NCBI GenBank assembly: GCA_019009955.1
Contig: CM032231.1
Coordinates: 92,401,001 to 92,465,000, forward strand
DNA: 64,000 nucleotides
Reading direction: 5' to 3'
Origin: Riptortus pedestris
Lineage: Eukaryota > Arthropoda > Insecta > Hemiptera > Alydidae
Below are positions 1-10,089 of this stretch, piece after piece. The translations under genes were made by a program, and so were the position numbers. The first letter of the stretch is position 1. Every line of letters begins with the position of its first letter. The notes under the pieces are model-generated. The model did no database searches, was not told the DNA's origin, and saw nothing but the letters and a program-made list of their open reading frames with translations.

Positions 1-18
1 CTGTGTGACGGACTTTTC
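1..18 (-). mobile_element. End of a HINE-like copy at the window edge
   Basis: CTGTGTGACGGACTTTT is the AAGTCC-side terminus of the family in reverse orientation. The rest lies to the left of the window. Confidence 0.6.
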
Positions 19-759
19 TATTTTGAGAAAGCACTTACCTAATTACTGTTTGCGTTTACCACTAATTACCATAACTTTGGGGATCTAAGTTTATGAATTT
101 AGGATTTTTTGCTTTCTGGAAGCTTCGGACGAACGGACTAAAAGACCTACTGGCACAATTTCGTTTTTAAAAATGACCGGATCTGCTCCCTCTGAAGACC
201 GGAAATTGTGCCGAAGCTATTGAAAAGGGAATTTAACCCTTTTGTTAGCTAGTGTGCGTGTGGCGATGTTTGTCGCGTGCCAGAGACACCTGTTTACCAG
301 AATTATTGAAGGTTTGGCGTCTTCCAAACGGCACGCGCCATTCAGGCATGATTGGACTTCCAGTCTCGAAAATACAAAACGGTGACGAATAGTCCTCATA
401 AAAACAGCTTTCTCCAAACTCTGGACTTCCATTCCTTTTGTCCAGAAATTAAATCGCACCTGCTCGACAGGAAGATTTATATTTGAACGTCACTCGTAGG
501 TAGCAGATGTCTGAATAATAAAGGAATTTGACTTATATTAAAGAATTACAAATGTCCATAGTTCTTCTATTTAATTTCATACAAAATTGACCTGCCATAG
601 TAGGAATTTTGAAAAACAAATATAATGATAGTGGATTCTGTAACTGCTTGGCATTCCTGCGGCATGCTGATTGGGAGGCAGTTAGTAGGCTATGTTACTC
701 GTAAAAGATTGCATTAATATTTCATGTCTGAACTTCATTGTGTTTTTAGTAGATTTAAC
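19..759. other. No gene seen
   Basis: Mixed-composition DNA with no recognised repeat. Bases 120-460 are somewhat GC-richer and carry a short antisense frame of no clear meaning. GTTTTTAAAAATGACC and similar words are not diagnostic. Confidence 0.4.
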
Positions 760-1115
760 TTAAGGGAAATCAGCTATTGAAGTTTTACTCATGACGTGAT
801 TTTCGAAATATTTCTTCAAATCGATCCTAACTACTGGATGACGAAAATGAGGTCCGTTCAAAATTGACCAATCTTATTGCAAATTTATGTTCTGTAAATG
901 TTGTTATATACTAGTTTTCTCTATATTGAATATTACCCATATTCATATTTTAGATTTTGGTCATCTGTAAATTTCCTCTCCTTCTCATGACTTATTATCA
1001 ATAAGCTGTTATGTCATTAATCACTTCATTCCAAGATTAAATACCTAATATGGCTTTCATTAAACTTTTACTTTGTAAGATGCGTGCAAATTCGTTGTGT
1101 AAGGACGAACAATTA
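760..1115 (-). mobile_element. HINE-like copy, internally deleted
   Basis: Reverse orientation. The right arm (TTAAGGGAAATCAGC, ATGACGAAAATGAGGTCCG) runs to about 878 and then jumps directly to the inner segment (ACCAATCTTATTGCAAATT). The (TA)n tract and poly-G segment are missing. It ends near 1115 without the AAGTCC terminus. Confidence 0.7.
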
Positions 1116-1528
1116 ATATTTAACGTTCTTGTCTCGAAAATGTTTAGTTGCCATACTAGTTTCAGTCCACATTAAAGGCCATATTTGTGATTTGATGGAA
1201 TTTGGGGAGAAATGAGATCGGTAGTGAATACTCAGCACGAGCTGAGTAGTTACTGCGAACCTCAAGCTACTATAAGACCATTGCTGGTCTAAGAACAAAA
1301 TCTTGGTCACCATGAGCAGCACCTCGAAGATAGTTTATCTCTATTTCATTTAAAACTCAAATAACAAGGATCTATTAGTGGAAATCTGAAAGATTTCTGA
1401 AGATTCCCTAGGAAGCTGTGACAAGATATGTGGAAGTTTCTGGAGACGAAAAGAAATAGTTGTATGACACTAAATAGCTGGGAAAGCCAGATCAAATTCA
1501 AGGAGTTGTGAGAGGAGCCAGCGATAGT
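1116..1528. other. No gene seen
   Basis: AT-rich with short random frames only. Confidence 0.4.
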
Positions 1529-1660
1529 GGCGGTGACATACCCAATCTGTGTAGGACATGAGAGAAAGAGAGAGAGAGAGAGTGATAGAAACAGAGATAG
1601 AGCGAGGCGGTGACATACCGATTCTGTGTAGGACATGAGAGAGAGAGTGAGAGAGGCGGT
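1529..1660. repeat. Short tandem duplication with (GA)n
   Basis: GGCGGTGACATACCCAATC and GGCGGTGACATACCGATTC (1529 and 1609), each followed by TGTGTAGGACATGAGAGA and an AG-rich tract. Confidence 0.8.
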
Positions 1661-1935
1661 GTACCTAGAGCCGGATTAGAGGGCGGCGGAACATCAAAGG
1701 AGCCGACAGAGGAATCCGGTGCCTCATTACACTGCGGACCACACCTCCGCCGATGGTGGGGGAACATCACTCCTACATTAGCCTGGGCTACTACCTCCTG
1801 CCGGGATCGTCTCATTACGGTGCGACACCTAACCCAACTCTGATTAGCATGATTGCAACACGGCCTGGCGCTCTTCTCCTGGCCAATGCAGGTCACGAAC
1901 CCTCCAAAACCGCCGGGGGCCTTCATCAACAACTA
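1661..1935. other. GC-rich relic, possibly old retrotransposon coding DNA
   Basis: The composition is strikingly GC-rich for this window and includes GGGCGGCGGAACATC, TACCTCCTGCCGGGATCG and CCAAAACCGCCGGGGG. No frame gives a recognisable protein. A decayed 5' region of a LINE is one possibility; host origin cannot be excluded. Confidence 0.35.
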
Positions 1936-2339
1936 AACTATGTATTACATTTAGTGCACTAGGTGTTAGAATTCGCGGAAATAAAGGTGTGATGTGTAAA
2001 GCACGCCAAACCCCGTAATTCATTCTGTACATTCGTATCACCTGTTGAACATTATCAGAAATTCGCCGTGGAAGAGGTACTTCTAAAATTTCTAAGGAGC
2101 TATTTTTAACATACAACTAATTCATTTAAATTTGTTCTCTTCCGCAACTGTTGGGCTGGCACGAGGCAGGTTATCTAAAGATTTCCAATAAACAAATTCC
2201 TAATCGCCCTGTTGGGAGTCGATTCTATGACTCTAAATTTATGAAGTAAATAAAACCTGGAGTTACAGTTTCGATTTCTACGTACGCAAGAGGAATAGTG
2301 ACTAACATATTATTTTGTATCTCTTGTGGAGCGTTCGCT
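1936..2339. other. No gene seen
   Basis: Unassigned DNA of mixed composition. CGTACGCAAGAGG near 2281 and GAGCGTTCGCTGCGAGG near 2328 lead into the A/C-rich repeat. Confidence 0.4.
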
Positions 2340-2645
2340 GCGAGGCGATGTTGCTCATAAAAAAACAATGAATATAAACAAAATAAAGAACAAAAACATT
2401 AACAGAAAAAAAATTTAAACAATAAAACTAGAACAGAACAAACTAAAAACGCAACCAAATATAAAACACAACCAAAGAGACAAAAAAACACGAATCAACA
2501 AATAAACCAAAATCAAAATAAACGAAAAGGAAACATTAAATTTAACAAAAAAAAATATCTTATAAACTAGATAATTAAAAATCAATAAAGACAAATGAAA
2601 TTACGAAAACAATTATATACTTTCAATGATTAAAATTAAAACGAA
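2340..2645. repeat. A/C-rich, T-poor strand-asymmetric tract
   Basis: About 300 bases built of ACAAA, AACAA and CAAAATAA words with very few G, preceded by GGCGATGTTGCTCATAAAA. An inverted relative lies at about 7120-7465 (TTCTGTTT words ending GAGCAACATCGCC), so this is a repeat family with a biased low-complexity portion. Confidence 0.55.
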
Positions 2646-2849
2646 AATCAAATAAATAAAAATTAGTATGTACATAAATAAAATTAAGAGTTACATTTTT
2701 TAATATCATAAACATTCACAATCATATGCTCCCACTTTCTCTATCACACATACAAACACACATATACATAATGGCGCTCCAATTAATTTAGTACAATGTG
2801 GATGTCAATAAATAACATAACATTCTCCTATTAAATTAAATGTACAAAG

Positions 2850-2998
2850 AGGACCTCAGGTTTGTCCATGTAAATTAAGGCATTGGCATGGGTTAATGAA
2901 TTTGTTTAACCTAGAGGCATGGGTTCAAATCGCATGTGGGCAACACGAAGTTATTCAGTAACAAACTCTCTAAATAAAACCCTTAGTTCTACTCTGGC
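2850..2998 (+). mobile_element. SINE family 1-like fragment before LINE copy A
   Basis: GGCATTGGCATGGGTTAATG, TGGGTTCAAATCGCATG (B-box-like) and TCTCTAAATAAAACCCTTAG then CTACTCTGGCTAAACA. The order follows the SINE, but it is diverged. Confidence 0.5.
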
Positions 2999-3737
2999 TA
3001 AACATTGAATTTTTTGATAGTTCTTGGAAATAGCAAGTGGGGCGCTGACCGAAGTCTGATGCTAACCTTCTATAGATCTTTTACGCGCTCAATCCTAGAT
3101 TATGGGTGTATAGCATATTCGTCTGCCAAACCCACAACTTTAAAAATGCTAGACATTATTCATCATGCAGGAATTCGCAATGTCACAGGAGCATTTAAAT
3201 CCACTCATTTTTTAAGCTTATGTGCTGAATCTGGTGAACCACCCTTAACATACATACGAGTATAGAAGACAACTTCTAATTTCAAAATATTTCCTAAAAA
3301 GTATTTCATCAAATAGCCCATGTCTTAATTACATAAATAACTCTTTTTTTGAGACATACCTAATAATCAGATACAAAGAAACATTTACTGACATACCTGA
3401 AATTCATATTTCAAGCTACAGACATAATGACTTTCCCCCTTGGACACTCAGTAATAAACTTGATATAAATATTTCCCTTTCTAAATACTCTAAAAAAGAC
3501 CCCATTTCGACTACCATATATAAAAAAGAATTCCACGCATACACATTAGACCGGAGAGAGTCATATATTATATACACAGACGCATCCTAAACAGACTATG
3601 GGACTGGGATTGCTGCAGTGGGAGGAGACAATACAGTGCACAAATAACTACATGACTACAATACAATATACACGGCAGAATTACAGGCTATACTTAGGAC
3701 TAACGAACATCACAACTACTAAAAGAGACATAGTCAT

Positions 3738-4197
3738 TTGTACAGAAGTTCAATAAAGTCACTTGAAGACATATACTCCACCAATCCCCTTATTATTGAA
3801 ATTTTTAACAATATTCATAGACTAAAAAAACACATTACTATTTATTGGTTACCCGCCCATGAGGGCATATCTGAAAGTGATATAGTAGACAAAGCAGCCA
3901 AACAATCAACTGAACTTGAACAAATAGATTTTTTGGACATAACTCACCAAGACGCTTTCTCTCAAATAAGAAAACTCATAATTAATGACTGGAATAATTT
4001 ATGGTATAACACTGACAGTAAACTTAGAGAAATCAAATCAAACACGCTCAACTGGACTTCAAGTAATAGACACTCTAGAAGAGAAGAAATTGTACTTACA
4101 CGCCTACGCACAGGACACACTAGACTAACTAGACTATATCTAATGAGCAGACAAGATGAACCTATATGTCGCTACTGCAACAGAACGCTGACTGTAA
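3738..4197 (+). pseudogene. LINE C-terminal ORF fragment (RNase H to zinc knuckle)
   Basis: The open frame encodes the back half of a LINE RNase H domain (YWLPAHEGISESDIVDKAAKQ) and the spacer before the C-terminal knuckle (ICRYCNRTLTVK). The frame continues into the HINE insertion up to 4223, but those last residues are foreign. It is a fragment of a polyprotein, and the Met at 3738 is not a real start. Confidence 0.75.
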
Positions 4198-4976
4198 AAG
4201 TCCGTTACGCAGGGGCTGCGTAAACTAAGCAGATTTCCCTCGGGAAGTTTAGTAACAGATAAATATACATACTGCTAACACAACAACACCTAACACAAAT
4301 AAATACTAACGGAAATAAGAAATGTTTCATCCAATTTCAATAACCTGCCGACAGGAAGCGTTAGGTTAGAAATATAAACAAACGGGCCCGGCCCGGTCAC
4401 ACCGGAAAGAAAAACAATTACTGAAATATATCAGAATATAACACATTATTTTATTGAGAAGTGTTTACTATATCTAGTACTGTAATTAATAATGAGTCAG
4501 AATAATTGTTATCTCAATCAATAAAATTTTAGTAGTCCAAAACTTTAAGATGGGGGGGGGGTCACCAGGGCATATTTGCATGTATCTCGTATAATAAAGG
4601 TCTCTTGAATACAATTTTTGGTATTTAAACTTCCAATAATGTGATTTATTATGTAGCAGAGTATTGTTTACGTAACATGAGTAGAAGTGGCGGTTTGCTA
4701 AAAACTGAAAAATGCAAATATCTCGGTTAATATTCAAGATAGAGAATAAACGTATATAACAATATTTATAGTAACTTTAATTTGCAATAAGATTGGTTAT
4801 ATACAATTTTTCGATCCGATGCATAATAACGGAGATATTTGGAGTTTTCGAAAATCCCCCCCTTTAAACCCCCCCTCCCTCTGGTCCGATTTCAGCCATT
4901 AACGAACTTGATCTGTCTTTTTACATAAAACGGTTAAATATCAAGTTTCGTAACGATTAAACAAAAATTGTAACAG

Positions 4977-5061
<85 letters not shown>

Positions 5062-5196
5062 TATATATACAGTTTTGAACGGACCTCATTTTCGTCATCT
5101 ACTAGGTAGGATCGATGGACATTTGAAGAAAAATTTCGAAAATTCCGTCATGAGTACAACCTCAATAGCTGATTTCCCTTAAGGGAAATCTGCTAA
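4198..5196 (+). mobile_element. HINE-like element inserted in LINE copy A
   Basis: Boundaries are set by comparison with LINE copy B. Host CTGTAA|AACACATAC is interrupted by AAGTCCGTTACG...TCTGCTAA with no duplication. Near the left end are the GCAGGGGCTGC hairpin and AAGCAGATTTCCC; at the right end is the GATTTCCCTTAAGGGAAATC palindrome. A (TA)n tract occupies 4981-5057. The left third (4255-4430) differs from other copies and includes GGGCCCGGCCCGG. Confidence 0.88.
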
Positions 5197-5511
5197 AACA
5201 CATACTAACTGACTGGACACAAGTGAAAACGTACCCATGGCCCACAAATGAATGCGAACTACTTGCCGACAGTAGCCAATTTATAGATGATGTTTTTAAG
5301 TATTTAAGAAATAATGGATTATTTGATGAAATATAAAAGCTATTATCTATAATTATGAAAGTTATATAATTTTTGTGGAATATAAGTTTTGCCTTCTTCC
5401 AGTTTAACTATTTATAGTTTTTCTTTTAGTTTTTTTTTGTTTGTTTTATTTTTATTTTTGTTTTTTTTCCCTTTTGTTGTAAATATAGTAACAATTTATA
5501 TTTAGTTTTGT

Positions 5512-5752
5512 CCATTCTATTTATTGTATACATTTATAAAAGTTAGTTGTGTAAAAATTTTAATATTTATTTAATTTTGTAAAATTATATTCTAACATGT
5601 TAAAGTATAAATCGCCATTGTAGCGGCATGGTTCTATTTATTTTGTACATTTGTAACATTTAGCTTTTTAAACATATTTAATGTTTATTTAATTTTGTAA
5701 AATTATATTCAAACATGTCAAAAGATGCCATTGTAGCGGCATCTCAAATAAA
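5512..5752 (+). repeat. Tandem duplication in the LINE 3' UTR
   Basis: Two copies of about 120 bases are present. Each runs from a TTTATTTAATTTTGTAAAATT-like segment to CCATTGTAGCGGCAT (ends near 5628 and 5740). Copy B of the LINE (40367-40430) has only one such unit. Confidence 0.6.
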
Positions 5753-5767
5753 TAATAACATTAAATT

Positions 5768-5889
5768 AAATATACAAATAAGAGCTCGGGTCTATTCATG
5801 TAATTTAAGACGTTGGACTTGCGGTCAATAGGAAATTATTTAGTGACGAACTCACTAAATAAAATCCCGAGTCCCATCCTAGTTAGAAA
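5768..5889 (+). mobile_element. SINE family 1-like fragment after LINE copy A
   Basis: AGGAAATTATTTAGTGACG, CACTAAATAAAATCCCGAG and CCCATCCTAGTTAG match the SINE body. The head is poorly preserved, and a HINE starts at 5890. Confidence 0.55.
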
Positions 5890-6361
5890 AAGTCCGTCAC
5901 GGAGGGGCTGCGTAAACTAAGCAGATTTCCCACGTGAAGTTTTACAGTAGAGAAATCTGCCTAATAACAACTGTACTAGTAAGAAACCTCTAAACCTATT
6001 CACGAGGAACGAATAGTTAAGGAAACGGCCGCCAGAGCTCTCGGCGGAAAGTCCGAACAGCCGAATCATGGCGACAACACACAGAATACAAATGCAAATA
6101 TCTCGGTTAATATTCAAGATACAGAATAAATGTATAGAACATTATTTATATTAAATGTAATTTGCAATAAGATTGGTTCTATACAATTTTTCGATCCGAT
6201 GCATAATAACGGAGATATTTCGAATTTTTGAAACCCCCCCCCCCCTCCCACTTGGCCGATTTGACCCGTTAACGAACTTGATCTTCCTTTTTACATAAAA
6301 CGATTAAATACCGAGTTTGGTGACGATTAAACAAAAATTGCGACCGCTAGAGCGGTAACAG

Positions 6362-6419
<58 letters not shown>

Positions 6420-6511
6420 TTGAACGGACCTCATTTTCGTCATCTCCTGGGTAGGATCGATGGACATTTGAAGAAATTTTTCGAAAATCGCGTCATGAGG
6501 AAATCTGCTAA
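5890..6511 (+). mobile_element. HINE-like element, forward
   Basis: Starts AAGTCCGTCACGGAGGGG and ends AAATCTGCTAA. The terminal palindrome is partly deleted, because ATGAG joins directly to GAAATCTGC. The (TA)n tract is at 6366-6416 and the poly-C segment is near 6235. Confidence 0.85.
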
Positions 6512-6610
6512 AAAGTGGAAGCCCATCTTGATTGGCGTCAGTAGCACAACGTCTTCTTCAATAAATAACAACAAATATACGACTTATTTTGCTGCACTTA
6601 ATTTATTTTA

Positions 6611-7012
6611 ACGTCTGAAATCGGACCAGGAGAGGAGGAGGAGAGGGTTATAGTCGAGGGAAAACAAAAATTCGAAATATCTCCGTCATATTGATTCGGA
6701 TCAAAAACTATTAAATAACCAATACTTCAGCAAATTAAATTACCTACAATCTTTGATCTATATAATTCCCTCTCTGAATCGAATATTATCCGAGATATTT
6801 GCATGTTTTTAAATTTCAGTCTTCTGTAATCTCACTACTATTAAATTTTCCCTTCGAACAGCTGTGTCAATATACATCTCGCTCCCATCTTAAATTTCAA
6901 GTCCTGTTTACATAGGTTTCTCATGAGAAGAAATGTGGCGAATAGATGGTGGCAGATCCGTGCCATGTTGAGTGCTTGGAAAATCTGTTTACTTTACGCA
7001 GCCTTCCAAGGG
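6611..7012 (-). mobile_element. Decayed HINE-like fragment
   Basis: Reverse orientation: GAAATCGGACCAGGAG, CGAAATATCTCCGTCA and CCGAGATATTTGCATG are recognisable, ending near AAATCTGTTTACTTTACGCAGCC. Confidence 0.6.
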
Positions 7013-7119
7013 CTATTGAGGAAGAGATAGATGTATATTTGTTTTTTTTTTCTGAAAACCCTATACTCTTCAGTCTATTTAAATCCAGTTATTAAAAATT
7101 AACTTTATTAATATACTAA

Positions 7120-7465
7120 CTAGAATACAGACAAAAATCCATTTTCCAGATATATCCATAAGGAAATCCATGATCGACTGTATTTTTGATTTCCATTTCT
7201 GTGTTTTATTTTTCCATTTGGTATTGTGATCCATTCCAGTCCTGTTTTTCGTTTCAGTTCTGTTTGTCTGTTTCTGTTTTCTGTTCCATTCCTGTTTTGT
7301 GTTCCATTTCTGTTTCGAATTACTTTTTTATTTTTCATGTTACATTTCTGTTATGTTGTTTTATGTTTTGTTTAAATTAATTTTGTTTCATTTCGTTTTT
7401 TTTTTAATTTTATACAGTTTTTTTCCCCCGAGCAACATCGCCACAGCTGCGAAGCTCCAAATAAA
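7120..7465. repeat. Inverted relative of the A/C-rich repeat
   Basis: Words such as TTCCATTTCTGTTT recur every 14-30 bases between 7190 and 7320. GAGCAACATCGCCACAGC at 7431 is the reverse of GCGAGGCGATGTTGCTC at 2340. Confidence 0.5.
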
Positions 7466-7472
7466 TAAAGGA

Positions 7473-7675
7473 AATCCATGGTTAAAAAAGGTCAATACCT
7501 TTACTATATTTTAAATGTCTATTCCAGAGCTAGCTTTCGAAGGCCCAGCCTCATCAAGAGTGCTCTACCTCTATAAATCGACGATGTTGAATCGTTTCGG
7601 TCTCTGAGCCCAAACATAGTCGAGGTGTAGAATAAAACTTAGTGGATGGGTTAAACTTTTTTCAACCATGGATGT
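7473..7675 (-). mobile_element. Small element with hairpin core and inverted ends
   Basis: About 200 bases, with ends ATCCATGGTTAAAAAAGGT (7475) and its approximate inverse ACTTTTTTCAACCATGGATG (7656). Inside, the minus strand reads TTGATGAG-GC-TGG-GCC-TTCGAAAGC at 7560-7533, again a TGATGA...GAAA hairpin like the Penelope-type modules. The family is not identified. Confidence 0.35.
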
Positions 7676-7924
7676 ATACATAGACCCCCACCAGCCAGGA
7701 GATTCAAGTACTTAGGAAATATTATTATTGTTATAAATATTCCATAGATAAGCTATTATATATGCCTGAAGAAAATTTCAATATGATGGGCCTTACCATA
7801 ACTAAGGACACAAAGAAACACTAAGTTTAACTAGTTCCTGAAAATCAGATTTTTCTTGTAGTTAAGAGGAATGTATTATTTAAATTTTTTGGGCTGATAA
7901 ACCCACCTAGCAGGATTTTTAAAA

Positions 7925-8394
7925 AAGTCCGTCATGCAGGGGCTGCGTTAACTAAGCAGATTTCCCACGTGCGTCACGTATTTGCATTTATGTCATAACG
8001 TAAAAGTTCAATGAGATAGATACTTGGTATTTAGGATTTAAATAATGGGCTTCACAATACAACAGCTTATTGTCAATACGATATGTGTAGGAGTGGGGGT
8101 TTACTGAAGTCCGAAAACAAAAAAAATGCAAATATCTCGATTAATAATCAAGATGGTAAAAATACGAACATAACAACATTTATAGAACATCACATTTGCA
8201 ATAAGAATGATATATACAAAGTTTCGATTCGACAATGACGGAGATATTTCGAATTTTCGAAATTCCCCCTCTATCCCCCCCTCTTATCACTGGTCCGGTA
8301 TTAGCCGTTAACGAGCTTGATCTTTATTTTTACATAAAACGTTTAAATGTCGCGTTTGGTATCAATCAGAAAAAAATTCGATCTCTTGAGCGTT

Positions 8395-8451
<57 letters not shown>

Positions 8452-8588
8452 TTTAACGCTCTAGAGATCGAATTGTTTTCTGATTTATACCAAACTATAT
8501 ATATTCGATGGGCATTTGAAGAAAGCGATTTTCGAAAGCGTCATGAGTACGTCCTCAATAGCTGATTTCCCTCAAGGGTAATCTGCAA
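7925..8588 (+). mobile_element. HINE-like element, forward
   Basis: Starts AAGTCCGTCATGCAGGGGC and ends TAATCTGCAAA. (TA)n spans 8397-8449. Downstream of the TA tract a second copy of the CTTTTAACGCTCTAGAGATCG segment appears inverted, so the tract is flanked by inverted repeats of about 30 bases (8375-8396 and 8450-8475). Confidence 0.82.
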
Positions 8589-8722
8589 AAAAATGAATAA
8601 ACGTGCTACCTGTAGGGTAGTACGTGTCAATTTTTCTTTGAAAGATGTTGTGATTAGAGATTTGAGATGTTTATAGTTGCTGGCATACATTTAAGAAGGG
8701 CCGGTGAAAAAATGAGTTATAG

Positions 8723-9180
8723 ATGAGTGGTTGTCAAAGGGCGCCTCATACTGTCCCCACGGTAGCAGACGGAGCATCTGTTTGCTGTCACAACCCTATT
8801 AGTGGCGGAGACACCACCGCCTCATCCAGGCTAATCTTGGAACTTAATGACTGTCGGTCTAGGAGGACTAGTTTTCGACACAACAAACTATCAGCTAATA
8901 AGATACCAGTGTCCCTTTCTGTTAGCGCAGCACCGCCGATCTTGATGGCGTGGGGAAGTCATTTAGAAATGTCCCAGCTGGTTAGGCGTGCGACGGCGCC
9001 GCGGTGGGTCTCACAAGAACCGGAGGGCCTTGGAGCAATTAGTGCTTGACGAGACACTATCTATCCCCGAAAGCCCATTGCTTTCAATAAAGGCATTTCC
9101 GACTTGTCGGTGACACATGAAAGGAGACCTCATCATCTTGCCGATGTGTCTTTTGACAGACCATATACCACTAACCTAGG
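8723..9180. other. Second GC-rich relic
   Basis: The frame 8723-9049 (108 residues) is open, but its sequence is not recognised and looks like random translation of GC-rich DNA. CGACGGCGCCGCGGTGGG at 8990 is notable. The block ends near 9180. Possibly decayed non-LTR retrotransposon 5' sequence. Confidence 0.3.
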
Positions 9181-9403
9181 AGGAAGCAATTCAGACTCTT
9201 CAAAGGACTTTATTCATTCTTTTGCTTTTCGGAATTATTTTATGGGCTTTTAAAGTGGCTATTAATAAAGGAAAGACATTGAGAGAAACACTCCATAAAT
9301 GAATGGATCACCAATAAAAAATAATAATAAATATACATGTATAACGTCAAACCTAATAAAAAAGCAGAAAGAATAATTCACATCTTCCTCTTTAGCTTGG
9401 CAT

Positions 9404-9430
9404 TTTAGCAGATTTCCCTTAAGGGAATGG
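9404..9430 (-). mobile_element. Solo HINE terminal palindrome
   Basis: TTTTAGCAGATTTCCCTTAAGGGAA stands alone. Fragments of the inner segment in forward orientation lie at 9700-9760 and 10000-10085. Confidence 0.5.
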
Positions 9431-10089
9431 GATAGTTAATATAGCAAGTTGGTAAACTTTTGTTACATTTGCGTCAGCTGTTCATAGAAAGCTGCTGTAT
9501 ATAGTAACATTAGATAATATATTTTTTTTTTTTACTTAAATCTTATACAAAACCGATTTCCCACCTGCTGGATATGATGACATCAACTCTCCATCTACTA
9601 GTAAGAAGCCTATGTGTTCATTAATTGAAATGTCAGCTGGACATAAGAGTTTAGTTTATAGGACGGTTAGAAATTGGGATTCACTATTGCACGAAAGCAA
9701 AAAATACAAACAACTCGATTAATATTCGAGTTAGAGAAAGAGTGTATAAAAAAATAGTTGTAGAAAATTAAATTTTTTACGACATTGTTTATAAAAATAG
9801 AAGTAGAAAATAAACTTATTGTTAGTTTCCGTAGTAACTGCTAGAATGCCTTTTTTTCGATTCCGAAATTCTAAATGATCTCGTCAACCAACATACTAGC
9901 AAAAGTTAAATGAAAGCAATATTTGGTATTAAGTTTCGAATAATACTTTTCATGATATATCAGCTAGTTGTTAATATAAGATGAGTAGAAATCAAATAAA
10001 TGCAAATATCTCTGTTAATATTCAAGATAGGAAAAAAATAATATATAATATAAACAACATTTATAGGAAATAAAATTTGCAGGTAGGCG

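Larger units (their letters stand above)
3001..5765 (+). mobile_element. 5'-truncated I/Jockey-type LINE, copy A, split by a HINE
   Basis: A non-LTR retrotransposon relic. Its sequence is close to the copy at 38294-40450. Bases 3005-3265 encode the end of the reverse transcriptase region, with the YRSFTRSILDYGC and LSLCAESGEPPLTY strings typical of this group. A short insertion then adds residues and breaks the frame. An RNase H-like region follows (3570-3740, broken by TAA inside TDAS). A C-terminal region comes next (3738-4197), containing the PAHEGISESDIVDKAAKQ stretch and the start of a CysX2Cys zinc-binding motif. A HINE-like element (4198-5196) interrupts it. The tail resumes at 5197 with ACACATACTAACTGACTGG, where the reading frame lacks the stop seen in copy B. 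The 3' UTR ends in AAATAAATAATAA near 5750. Not functional. Confidence 0.85.

Noticed and set aside
4981..5057. Open frames encoding alternating Tyr-Ile (YIYIYI) across many positions
   Set aside because: They are translations of (TA)n microsatellites in HINE-like elements and not genes.
4198..5196. HINE-like element as a TIR DNA transposon with an AAAA duplication
   Set aside because: AAAA flanks can be read as a duplication, but the A counts in three nested cases fit equally well with element ends AA...AA and no duplication. The offset inverted repeat and hairpins favour the Helentron interpretation. This is not fully excluded.
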